Part shown: positions 1 through 8,000 of the stretch, in pieces
How positions within the stretch are numbered: position 1 is the stretch's first letter
Layout: the number at the start of each line of letters is the position of its first letter
Assembly (NCBI GenBank): GCA_963708905.1
Contig: CAVPUV010000052.1
Coordinates: forward strand, 186,001 to 250,000
Source of the DNA: SHZL01 sp963708905
Lineage (GTDB): Bacteria > Pseudomonadota > Gammaproteobacteria > Xanthomonadales > SZUA-36
Length of the DNA stretch: 64,000 nucleotides
Direction of reading: 5' to 3'
Translations under genes and position numbers: made by a program
Notes under the pieces: model-generated
The model's input: the letters and a program-made list of their open reading frames with translations, nothing else
The model's database searches: none
What the model was told of the DNA's origin: nothing

Positions 1-1032
1 GGCGGCGTCAGCCGTGTGCGGATTTCCAGTCAGTCGTTGAAACGTGCGATGCGCACCAGCGATTATCATTTGGAGCACCTTGGCACGCCTTCGGTGCGAA
101 CCCGCGACTTGGCCAAACTGCAGGCGCGCCTGATCGATATGCTCAAGGATCGTTTCGATGCTGAACGCATCACCCGAGCGGTCGAATGGATATCTGGGAA
201 AGAAGGGATCGCTGCAGGGGTCACCGACGATGCCGTCGCACCTTGGGCATTGGATGAAGTAGCGCACTTTTGCGCTTTGCTCGGCGATGAGGGGCAGGAC
301 CCCAAGAAACTTGAAAAGTTGATTGAAAAAGAAGCAAAACCGTTTCGCGTTGCCATGAGCAACGCTAAAGATATTGCATTGTCTGGGCGTATGGCAACCA
401 GTGGTTTGATGAGCAACTTGCCGGTCGACGGCGCTATGGCGATTGCCCATGCCATCACCACACACGCCGTCGAGCCGCAGGACGTGGACTGGTTCACCGC
501 CGTGGATGATCTCACTCAGGACGCAGGCGAGACCGGTGCGGGACATTTGGATACTCAACAGTTTTCGTCCGGCGTGTTCTATCGCTATGCCAGCCTCAAC
601 CTCAAACAACTGCAAGTCAACCTGGGTTTACTTGCTGATATGAAAAGTGCGGAAACAGAGGATTCGCGCAAAGCAGCGCTGGAGATCGCCCGGCATGTGT
701 TTCACCTGCTGGCGACTGTCGTACCCTCAGCCAAGCAGCAGTCTTTTGCCGCGCACAACCTGGCGGATTTCGCTGTCGTGAGCTTTGCCGACCAGCCGAT
801 TTCACTCGCCAATGCTTTTGAGATGCCGGTGGCGCGCGACCGCAACGGCGGCTTTCTCATGCCCTCAATCAAGGCTCTGGCCGACTACTGGTCGCGGCTC
901 AATCGCGCCTATGACCTCGGCGAAACTGCCGAAGCCTTTGCACTGGATGCTGGCATTACCCTTGGCGACAAACCCGCGCTGACCACCCTCAAAGAGCTGG
1001 AAGCCTGGATAGTTGGCGATGGGAAGGAGTGA
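1..1032 (+). CDS. cas7e: Type I-E Cascade backbone protein Cas7e (CasC/Cse4), 5' end outside window
   Basis: Six copies of Cas7e normally polymerise along the crRNA to form the Cascade backbone in the cytoplasm. The reading frame is open from base 1. The visible part is about 343 residues, so roughly 30 N-terminal residues lie outside the window. It shows the family segment RVRISSQSLKRAMR near its start, then DIALSGRMATSG, DGAMAIAHAITTH and QFSSGVFYRYA, all highly similar to E. coli CasC as I remember it. The stop is 3 bases before the cas5e start, so it belongs to the cas operon. cas3, cse1 and cse2 would be expected upstream. Confidence 0.96.
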   Translation, partial: GGVSRVRISSQSLKRAMRTSDYHLEHLGTPSVRTRDLAKLQARLIDMLKDRFDAERITRAVEWISGKEGIAAGVTDDAVAPWALDEVAHFCALLGDEGQDPKKLEKLIEKEAKPFRVAMSNAKDIALSGRMATSGLMSNLPVDGAMAIAHAITTHAVEPQDVDWFTAVDDLTQDAGETGAGHLDTQQFSSGVFYRYASLNLKQLQVNLGLLADMKSAETEDSRKAALEIARHVFHLLATVVPSAKQQSFAAHNLADFAVVSFADQPISLANAFEMPVARDRNGGFLMPSIKALADYWSRLNRAYDLGETAEAFALDAGITLGDKPALTTLKELEAWIVGDGKE

Positions 1033-1035
1033 GGC

Positions 1036-1710
1036 ATGCCGACCTTTCTCATCCTGCGGCTAGACGGACCCATGCAGGCATGGGGCACGCATACCTTCGA
1101 GGATTTCCGGCCCTCCAATCTGTTTCCGACGCGAAGTGGTCTGCTCGGATTACTGGCAGCCTGTCTCGGCATTGAGCGGAACGATCAGGGCGGCTTGAAT
1201 CGGCTCGGCGCCAGTGTTGAATTCGCTGTGCGCATCGACCGACAGATCCAGCGGTCTGAGCAGGAACAGGCCACCCTCAAGCCGGGCGTGAAACTGCCGG
1301 ATTTCCACACCGTAATGGCGGCACGCAAAGTGGACGGTTCGGTCAACAAGCATCCAATCGTTTCTCGTCGCGAATATCTGTTCGACGCTGCGTTCACGGT
1401 GGCGGTAGGCAGCAAGCCGGACGCGCCTATCTCTCTGGCCGCACTAGCTGAAGCCCTGCGCCGTCCGCTTTACACCCCATCGCTTGGACGGCGCGCCTGC
1501 CCTCTTGCCCGTCCGCTGTTTGAAGGACTGTACGAAGCAGAGAGTTCACTGGCAGCTCTGGCCAACGTAAGGCCTGCCGGTGGGCTCATCTACAGCGAAC
1601 TAGATATTTCGGGGCAACCCGTGCGCATGCGTGACGTGCCCATACCTGGACACACGCGCCAGTTCGGCACTCATCTCGTCTATCTGCACAAGGAGCCGTC
1701 ATGTTCCTGA
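1036..1710 (+). CDS. cas5e: Type I-E Cascade subunit Cas5e (CasD)
   Basis: Cas5e caps the 5' handle of the crRNA in Cascade. The protein has 224 residues, the usual length. The N-terminus reads MPTFLILRLDGPMQAWGTHTFEDFRPSN, broken here only by my reading: its key parts are the LxLxGPMQAWG strand and the conserved R-x-T-x-PTRSGLLGLLAACLGI region around residues 30-50. A later segment SRREYLFDAAFTVA matches the family SxRxYL motif. It follows cas7e by 3 bases and overlaps cas6e by 10 bases, which fits translational coupling in one operon. Confidence 0.95.
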   Translation: MPTFLILRLDGPMQAWGTHTFEDFRPSNLFPTRSGLLGLLAACLGIERNDQGGLNRLGASVEFAVRIDRQIQRSEQEQATLKPGVKLPDFHTVMAARKVDGSVNKHPIVSRREYLFDAAFTVAVGSKPDAPISLAALAEALRRPLYTPSLGRRACPLARPLFEGLYEAESSLAALANVRPAGGLIYSELDISGQPVRMRDVPIPGHTRQFGTHLVYLHKEPSCS

Positions 1711-2324
1711 GCCGTGTTGAAATTCCCTGGGATGCCGCACGCAATCCGTACAACCTACACCGACAGCTCTGGCATCTGTTTCCGGGTGAAGAACGCGAGT
1801 CACGCAAGGATAGAGATGAAGTCAGACAAGGTTTTCTATTTCGAATCGAGGACAACGCAACAGGACAACCAGCAAGAGTGCTGGTGCAATCGCGCCGATC
1901 ACCCGCACCGGCAGGCGGGGTGATGCTGATCGGTACGCGCGAGCTGTCACCGTGTCCCAGCGCCGATCAACACCTGGCTTTTCTACTCACCGCCAACCCG
2001 GTCAAAACCATTATTGATACCCAACGCGAAAATAAGTCTGGCAAGCAGTCGGAAAAATGCCGTGTACCGCTCATCAAGGAGGAAGCTCAGCGTCAATGGC
2101 TTTCCCGCAAACTGCGCGATTCAGGCGAAGTAGAAGCAGTTAGCGTGCTGCCTCACGCCCCCCTGTATTTCCGCAAAGGGAGTCGCGGCGGAAAGCTCGT
2201 CACCGTAACATTCGAAGGCGTGTTGAGGGTGAAGGATCCAGCGCGCTTGATCGGCTTGCTTGAAAACGGCATCGGCCCCGCCAAAGCCTTCGGCTGCGGT
2301 CTGCTGTTGGTGCGTCGCGTATAA
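1701..2324 (+). CDS. cas6e: CRISPR pre-crRNA endoribonuclease Cas6e (CasE/Cse3)
   Basis: Cas6e cuts the CRISPR transcript within each repeat and stays bound to the 3' hairpin of the crRNA. The 207-residue protein starts with MFLSRVEIPW, contains NPYNLHRQLWHLFPG with the family histidine near residue 22, and ends with the glycine-rich loop GIGPAKAFGCGLLLVRR typical of RAMP proteins. The repeat in the downstream array has the GC-rich palindrome (CCCCACGCGCGTGGGG) that this enzyme class recognises. The last 14 codons are duplicated in diverged form about 700 bases downstream (3028-3075), a recombination scar. Confidence 0.95.
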   Translation: MFLSRVEIPWDAARNPYNLHRQLWHLFPGEERESRKDRDEVRQGFLFRIEDNATGQPARVLVQSRRSPAPAGGVMLIGTRELSPCPSADQHLAFLLTANPVKTIIDTQRENKSGKQSEKCRVPLIKEEAQRQWLSRKLRDSGEVEAVSVLPHAPLYFRKGSRGGKLVTVTFEGVLRVKDPARLIGLLENGIGPAKAFGCGLLLVRRV

Positions 2325-2355
2325 TGAAAAATACGCTTGTTAACCGGGGGTTCCC

Positions 2356-2610
2356 ATGACAGATGAAGCAAAGTTACTGGAACGGATCACCGTAAATCCC
2401 AAGATCTTTGGCGGTAAGCCGATTATCCGCGGTCGCCGGCTGGCTGCCGAGCACGTTCTGGGCATGCTCGCCGCCGGGGATACGCCAGAAACCATTCTTG
2501 AAGGGTATCCATGGCTGGAGATGGCCGATGTTCAGGCTTGCCTGGTCTACGCCCATCGCCTCGTCGCGCACGAACGGGTTGAACTGCTGAGGATGGATAC
2601 CGGTACGTGA
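2356..2610 (+). CDS. DUF433 antitoxin of toxin-antitoxin pair 1 in the cas operon
   Basis: The 84-residue protein carries the DUF433 signature: ITVNPKIFGGKPIIRGRRL, then AAEHVLGMLAAGDTPETILEGYPWL and a helix starting DVQACLVYA. DUF433 proteins are small helix-turn-helix-like proteins usually encoded before DUF5615 PIN-like toxins and are regarded as their antitoxins. It begins 31 bases after cas6e and its stop overlaps the GTG start of the next gene. Its placement between cas6e and cas1e is not part of a standard I-E operon. The antitoxin role comes from family and gene pairing, not from direct evidence here. Confidence 0.85.
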   Translation: MTDEAKLLERITVNPKIFGGKPIIRGRRLAAEHVLGMLAAGDTPETILEGYPWLEMADVQACLVYAHRLVAHERVELLRMDTGT

Positions 2611-2969
2611 GGCTCTTGTTGGACACGTGCGTGTGGGGTGGAGCCTGCGAACAACTGCGGGCCCTGGGACATGATGTGATCTGGGCCGGCGATTGGCCAG
2701 AGGACCCGGGGGACGAAGAAATTCTGGCGCGCGCCCACCGTGAGGCACGAATTCTGGTTACGCTCGATAAGGATTTCGGTGAGCTTGCAATCGTCCATGA
2801 CACGTTACACAGCGGCATCCTGCGATTGGTTGATGTGGCGGCAAGACAGCAGGCCCCGGTGTGCCAGCAAGCGCTTGCCCTGCATGGGAAGGATTTGCCG
2901 CTGGGTGCGATCGTGACGGCTGAACCCGGACGGTTGAGATTTCGCCCGGCGCAGTCCGATCGGCAATAA
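2607..2969 (+). CDS. DUF5615 PIN-like toxin of toxin-antitoxin pair 1
   Basis: DUF5615 proteins have a PIN-like nuclease fold and are the presumed toxins of DUF433 pairs. This 120-residue protein has the family layout: N-terminal MRLLLDTCVWGGACEQLRALGHD, then DEEILARAHREARILVTLDKDFGEL with the acidic DKDFGE motif around residues 56-61. It starts at a GTG that overlaps the antitoxin stop (GTGA), so the two are co-translated. The first strand has one acidic residue (D6). After the stop, only 23 bases separate it from a remnant of the cas1e start. Confidence 0.85.
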   Translation: MRLLLDTCVWGGACEQLRALGHDVIWAGDWPEDPGDEEILARAHREARILVTLDKDFGELAIVHDTLHSGILRLVDVAARQQAPVCQQALALHGKDLPLGAIVTAEPGRLRFRPAQSDRQ

Positions 2970-2992
2970 GTTACTTCCGCTTATCTCTCGTG

Positions 2993-3025
2993 CTCCCACC
3001 ACTCAAACCTATAGCCATTGAGGAA
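2993..3025 (+). pseudogene. Remnant of cas1e N-terminal codons (cas1 head scar 1)
   Basis: These 33 bases translate to LPPLKPIAIEE, against LPPLKPIAIKE at residues 5-15 of the intact Cas1e encoded at 3706. The DNA is similar but not identical, with third-position changes, so it is a diverged copy rather than a recent duplication. No start codon or downstream cas1 sequence remains. The sequence runs directly into a duplicated cas6e tail. It lies at the same place relative to DUF5615 toxin 1 as the intact cas1e does to DUF5615 toxin 2. Confidence 0.8.
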
Positions 3026-3027
3026 CC

Positions 3028-3075
3028 GCCAAAGCCTTCGGCTGTGGCTTGCTTCTGGTACGACGTTTGGTTTAG
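3028..3075 (+). pseudogene. Duplicated cas6e C-terminal codons (cas6 tail scar)
   Basis: The 16 codons read AKAFGCGLLLVRRLV-stop, against AKAFGCGLLLVRRV-stop at the end of the intact cas6e. Several silent base differences show it came from a related but different cas locus. It is joined to the cas1e-head remnant with no spacer and is followed 32 bases later by the second DUF433 gene, mirroring the cas6e-DUF433 spacing of the first pair. Confidence 0.85.
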
Positions 3076-3107
3076 ATTGGCTGTGTTATCCATATTAAGG
3101 GCTGACC

Positions 3108-3344
3108 ATGGACTGGAAAAATCATATTGAATCCACTCCCGGTATTTGCGGAGGGCGGCCGCATGTCAAAGGCACTCGCTTGACGGCTGAATTTCTGCTG
3201 GGTCTCAAGGCGGCGGGCTGGGCGGAAACACAAATTCTTGAAGAGTACCCGCAAATCAGTACGGATGATTTGCGCGCGGTCTTTGCTTTCGCGCAGGCGC
3301 TGATTGAAGAAGAGAAGTATCTGCCGCTGCCCCATGTAGCCTGA
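3108..3344 (+). CDS. DUF433 antitoxin of toxin-antitoxin pair 2 in the cas operon
   Basis: A second, clearly diverged DUF433 protein of 78 residues: IESTPGICGGRPHVKGTRL, then TAEFLLGLKAAGWAETQILEEYPQI and DDLRAVFAFA. The start ATG lies in ACCATGG, after an AAGGGCTGACC that may serve as ribosome binding site. Its last base is the first base of the following toxin ATG (TGATG), so the pair is coupled. Sequence divergence from pair 1 argues for separate acquisition and not in-place duplication. Confidence 0.87.
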   Translation: MDWKNHIESTPGICGGRPHVKGTRLTAEFLLGLKAAGWAETQILEEYPQISTDDLRAVFAFAQALIEEEKYLPLPHVA

Positions 3345-3709
3345 TGAAGTGGCTGGCGGACGAGAATATTCCAAATAGCGCAATCGCTCTACTGCGCCAA
3401 CACGGGCAGGAGGTCTTATCGGTTGCCAGTTGTGCCCCCAGCGCCCCCGATGAACAGGTTATTCAAATCGCCGTAGATCGCCAATGCATTTTGCTATCGT
3501 TTGACCGCGATCACGGTGATTTGATTTTCGGTCAAGCTGTCGTGCCTCCCCCGGCAGTGGTCTACCTTCGCCTTTATCCGCCCAGTCCAGAAGTGCTGGA
3601 GAAGATTCTGATGAGCCTGATTGAGTTGGGCGATTCCGTGTTAAGCGGCCAATTCACCGTGGTTACGCTGGATGGGATCAGACAACGCGCACTTCCCGCA
3701 TCTAAATGA
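3344..3709 (+). CDS. DUF5615 PIN-like toxin of toxin-antitoxin pair 2
   Basis: The 121-residue protein has the canonical family N-terminus MKWLADENIPNSAIALLRQHG, with paired acidic residues D6 and E7, and the central motif DEQVIQIAVDRQCILLSFDRDHGDLIF. This is closer to the DUF5615 consensus than toxin 1. Its stop overlaps the start of cas1e by four bases (ATGA), so toxin and adaptation genes are translationally coupled. Toxin activity is inferred from family and context. Confidence 0.87.
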   Translation: MKWLADENIPNSAIALLRQHGQEVLSVASCAPSAPDEQVIQIAVDRQCILLSFDRDHGDLIFGQAVVPPPAVVYLRLYPPSPEVLEKILMSLIELGDSVLSGQFTVVTLDGIRQRALPASK

Positions 3710-4626
3710 ACAATCTTCTACCTCCACTCAAGCCCATTGCCATTAAGGAGCGTCTTTCCGTCCTGTTTATTGAGAAAGGTCATTTGGATGTGCTCGATGG
3801 CGCCTTTGTTGTGGTGGACAAAACGGGTGTGCGTACGCATATCCCGGTCGGCGGCGTGGCCTGCCTGATGCTGGAGCCTGGCACGCGCGTTTCCCACGCG
3901 GCGGCCGCACTGGCTGCGCGGGTGGGCACCCTGCTCGTGTGGGTAGGTGAAGCCGGCGTTCGCTTGTATTCGTCCGGCCAGCCGGGCGGGGCGAGGGCGG
4001 ACCGGCTGCTCTACCAGGCGCAATTGGCTTTAGACCCGGTATTGCGGTTGAAGGTGGTGCGCAAGATGTACGCAGTGCGGTTTGGCGAGGAACCGCCTGC
4101 CAGGCGCAGCGTGGAGCAGTTGCGCGGCATCGAAGGTGCGCGGGTGCGCGAAATGTACAAGCGCCTGGCTTCGAAACACGGCGTGCAATGGAAAGCGCGT
4201 AATTACGACACCGATGACTGGAACAAGGGTGACTTGCCCAATCGCTGCCTGTCGGCGGCCACCTCCTGTTTGTACGGCGTGACGGAAGCCGCGGTGCTGG
4301 CGGCCGGTTATGCACCCGCTGTGGGCTTTATTCATACCGGCAAACCGTTGTCTTTCGTCTACGACATCGCTGACATCTACAAATTCGAGACCGTCGTACC
4401 CGTGGCGTTTCGTGTTGCCGCCAGGAGCCAGGGCAGCCCCGAGCAGGCAGTGCGTCTCGGTTGTCGCGATGTATTCCGGGCGACCCGGTTACTGGAGCGC
4501 ATCATTCCTGACATCGAGACCATTCTCTCCGCCGGGGAAGTCAAACCACCCGAGCCACCGGAGGATGCAGTACCACCAGCCATACCCAATCCGGAGAATC
4601 TCGGCGATGCTGGTCATCGTAGTTGA
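3706..4626 (+). CDS. cas1: CRISPR adaptation integrase Cas1e
   Basis: Cas1 with Cas2 captures foreign DNA and integrates it at the leader end of the array. The 306-residue protein aligns through its length with E. coli I-E Cas1: FIEKGHLDVLDGAFVVVDK, HIPVGGVACLMLEPGTRVSH, then SAATSCLYGVTEAAVLAAGYAP, HTGKPLSFVYDIADIYKF and a C-terminus ending LGDAGHR. Active-site Glu (VTEAA), His (HTGKPLS) and Asp (DIADI) are present. It overlaps toxin 2 upstream and cas2e downstream. The first 19 codons recur as remnants at 2993 and 9712. Confidence 0.97.
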   Translation: MNNLLPPLKPIAIKERLSVLFIEKGHLDVLDGAFVVVDKTGVRTHIPVGGVACLMLEPGTRVSHAAAALAARVGTLLVWVGEAGVRLYSSGQPGGARADRLLYQAQLALDPVLRLKVVRKMYAVRFGEEPPARRSVEQLRGIEGARVREMYKRLASKHGVQWKARNYDTDDWNKGDLPNRCLSAATSCLYGVTEAAVLAAGYAPAVGFIHTGKPLSFVYDIADIYKFETVVPVAFRVAARSQGSPEQAVRLGCRDVFRATRLLERIIPDIETILSAGEVKPPEPPEDAVPPAIPNPENLGDAGHRS

Positions 4627-4906
4627 AAATGTACCACCGCGCCTGCGTGGTCGTCTGGCCATCTGGTTGCTTGAAATTCGCGCAGGCGTGTATGTGGGGA
4701 ACTATTCCGCCAGGGTCCGGGATAACATTTGGGGCCAGGTCGAGCACGGCATTGGCGAAGGTAACGCGGTCATGGCATGGCGTACCAGCAATGAGGCTGG
4801 CTTCGACTTCATGACACTGGGTACGAATCGGCGCATACCGGTGGAACTCGATGGTGCGAAGCTGGTTTCGTTCCTCCCAATCTCGGACGGGGAGGGTGTT
4901 CTTTAA
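4607..4906 (+). CDS. cas2: CRISPR adaptation protein Cas2e
   Basis: Cas2 dimers bridge two Cas1 dimers and help set the spacer-length ruler. The 99-residue protein begins MLVIVVENVPPRLRGRLAIW and contains EIRAGVYVGN and NEAGFDFMTLGTNRRIPVELDG, the I-E form of the family. I chose the ATG at 4607, which overlaps the cas1e end by 20 bases and gives the usual N-terminus. The C-terminus has a short extra tail after SFLPI. The array leader follows directly. Confidence 0.95.
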   Translation: MLVIVVENVPPRLRGRLAIWLLEIRAGVYVGNYSARVRDNIWGQVEHGIGEGNAVMAWRTSNEAGFDFMTLGTNRRIPVELDGAKLVSFLPISDGEGVL

Positions 4907-5006
4907 CAATTTGGTAGTATGATTTATCTGTCTTCAGACTTGATCTGGATTCGGTAGAATCCAGATGGTCCGAAAACCGCTGGTACATCAGCGGGATAGA
5001 AGAAGT
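4907..5006 (+). promoter_or_regulatory. CRISPR leader
   Basis: This 100-base stretch lies between cas2e and the first repeat and is AT-richer than its surroundings at its cas2 side. It holds two perfect inverted repeats: ATCTGGATTC-GGTA-GAATCCAGAT (4943-4966) and CCGCTG-GTACAT-CAGCGG (4977-4994), the second ending 12 bases before the first repeat. It is identified as the leader because it is next to cas2 and because the opposite array end carries the degenerate repeat. I found no convincing IHF site. Confidence 0.75.
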
Positions 5007-8000
5007 GTGTTCCCCACGCGCGTGGGGATGAACCGGCTTGATCATGCTCGACTGGCTGACTCTGCAAGAGTGTTCCCCACGCGCGTGGGGATGAACCGGC
5101 GCTCCAGTGATTATGAGCTGATCGCTGTCAGCAGTGTTCCCCACGCGCGTGGGGATGAACCGTCGCCATCAAGCGAATACCTCGACAGCCTGTCACGTGT
5201 TCCCCACGCGCGTGGGGATGAACCGCACTGGTAGCAGACTGACCGCTTCCGACCTGGCGCGTGTTCCCCACGCGCGTGGGGATGAACCGGCGATAATGCG
5301 CCGGCCACCGCCGCCTCGGCCGTGTTCCCCACGCGCGTGGGGATGAACCGGATTTCAGCCGCAGATTGATCGTTAGTTGCTGGTGTTCCCCACGCGCGTG
5401 GGGATGAACCGCGTTTACCAGTTCGCGCATGAAAGCGTAGCGCGTGTTCCCCACGCGCGTGGGGATGAACCGTCCGGCGCTGGCACTCGCGCACCGGGCT
5501 GGGCCGTGTTCCCCACGCGCGTGGGGATGAACCGATGGCCAAGGCGGAGCTTGCAAGGCTCGACGGGGTGTTCCCCACGCGCGTGGGGATGAACCGACGA
5601 TGAAATGCCCGAGGGTGTTGATGTAGAAGTGTTCCCCACGCGCGTGGGGATGAACCGGCGCGAATGCCTTGTTTGCCGCAATCTGTTTGGTGTTCCCCAC
5701 GCGCGTGGGGATGAACCGAACAACTTAATATAGCCATGACAAACGCACTGGTGTTCCCCACGCGCGTGGGGATGAACCGGTACTGTACTCCGGTGTTATC
5801 AAATCCTTGGAGTGTTCCCCACGCGCGTGGGGATGAACCGCCTCGGCGACCGGCTGGCCAAGAAACGGCAACGTGTTCCCCACGCGCGTGGGGATGAACC
5901 GCCCAACGCCCAAGAGCCGAGTGCGTACGCGATGTGTTCCCCACGCGCGTGGGGATGAACCGTCTGCTTATCTGTCGTGGAATACGATTCGATCGTGTTC
6001 CCCACGCGCGTGGGGATGAACCGGCCCATTCGTCACATTCTCTGGTCCGCTCGTTGTGTTCCCCACGCGCGTGGGGATGAACCGGTACGCCACAAATCTG
6101 AAAGCGGCCGTCGATAGTGTTCCCCACGCGCGTGGGGATGAACCGCCGAGGCCACCCACACCACCGCCGCTCGTGCCGTGTTCCCCACGCGCGTGGGGAT
6201 GAACCGGCACATTCCCACGAGGCCAGTCCCGGGAGGGGGTGTTCCCCACGCGCGTGGGGATGAACCGGTTGACGCTGTGATTACTGATCCGCCGTATGTT
6301 GTGTTCCCCACGCGCGTGGGGATGAACCGACGTTGCGGGTCAGGGTCTGACCGGTGGTTCTGTGTTCCCCACGCGCGTGGGGATGAACCGGAACTGGATG
6401 ATGCCGTCGAGGGTACGCTTGGGTGTTCCCCACGCGCGTGGGGATGAACCGCTGTCCCGTGTTTGGCTGCCCTAAAAAACAAATGTGTTCCCCACGCGCG
6501 TGGGGATGAACCGGCACTACGGCAAGTGCCTGTCCATCGAGCATTGGTGTTCCCCACGCGCGTGGGGATGAACCGTCTCAGGTCCTCTGCTTTCTCTCAC
6601 GGCATCCGTGTTCCCCACGCGCGTGGGGATGAACCGGCGACATCAAAGAGTCGATGAATGCCCTCACCGTGTTCCCCACGCGCGTGGGGATGAACCGATA
6701 AAATCACGCGCGCGAGCAGCCTGGTACGTGTGTTCCCCACGCGCGTGGGGATGAACCGGGTTTACGTCTGATCTTGCGCTAGGTCAAGAAGTGTTCCCCA
6801 CGCGCGTGGGGATGAACCGTATGTTCATTAAATCACGGCAAAATGAATTTGGTGTTCCCCACGCGCGTGGGGATGAACCGGCAATGGAACGCGACATTGA
6901 CAGGTTCGCGAAAGTGTTCCCCACGCGCGTGGGGATGAACCGCGGATGGCTCAAAAGCGGCAAAGTCGATAAATGTGTTCCCCACGCGCGTGGGGATGAA
7001 CCGAAAGCCGATCAGGCCGCCTTTGCGAAACTCCTCGTGTTCCCCACGCGCGTGGGGATGAACCGTTATTCCGGCCCCGCTCCGCTCCATGTCAAATAGT
7101 GTTCCCCACGCGCGTGGGGATGAACCGCCGCATTGTATCTTGGCATCTGAGCTGGAAAAGTGTTCCCCACGCGCGTGGGGATGAACCGTACTGGTACTTG
7201 GTTGATGTCTGCTGCAAATAGTGTTCCCCACGCGCGTGGGGATGAACCGTTTTCTCGATGTCTCGCCACCGGTTTGCAGGGGTGTTCCCCACGCGCGTGG
7301 GGATGAACCGCGGGAAGCCGCATCGGCGGATTTTCCCTGATAGTGTTCCCCACGCGCGTGGGGATGAACCGCTAAAAAAATCTCACGCCACCTGGGCGTT
7401 TTCGTGTTCCCCACGCGCGTGGGGATGAACCGTTCCGGGCTGCGTGGACATCTACCGCACCAATGTGTTCCCCACGCGCGTGGGGATGAACCGCGTGAAC
7501 GTGCACACAGGCAAGCTCAGCAGGATGTGTTCCCCACGCGCGTGGGGATGAACCGTCGGCAGCCTGAGAACACGGATTACGTTTCAGGTGTTCCCCACGC
7601 GCGTGGGGATGAACCGACGATGAACAGCACTGAGTGGCGGCCTATTTCGTGTTCCCCACGCGCGTGGGGATGAACCGCCGGGCGAGTATGAGCTGTCGCC
7701 GGAATCGTTGTGTTCCCCACGCGCGTGGGGATGAACCGGCCATCAGAAATTTCGCAAAGAGCTGAAAGCCGTGTTCCCCACGCGCGTGGGGATGAACCGC
7801 CTTCGCGCGGCAACAGATCAAATCTGGACTGGGTGTTCCCCACGCGCGTGGGGATGAACCGCCCTTGGCTGTGTCGCCCTCCAGGGCAATCCGGTGTTCC
7901 CCACGCGCGTGGGGATGAACCGCGCGGGTTACTCCGCTGATGCGAAAAGTGTAAGTGTTCCCCACGCGCGTGGGGATGAACCGTAATGGCTATTTCCAGA

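Noticed and set aside
3018..3075. Short open frame encoding a small protein between the two toxin-antitoxin pairs
   Set aside because: The codons are explained as cas1e-head and cas6e-tail remnants and no start codon or ribosome binding site is present.
4926..4952. Possible IHF site in the CRISPR leader
   Set aside because: The reverse-strand GATCAAGTCTGAA differs from the WATCAANNNNTTR consensus at several key bases.
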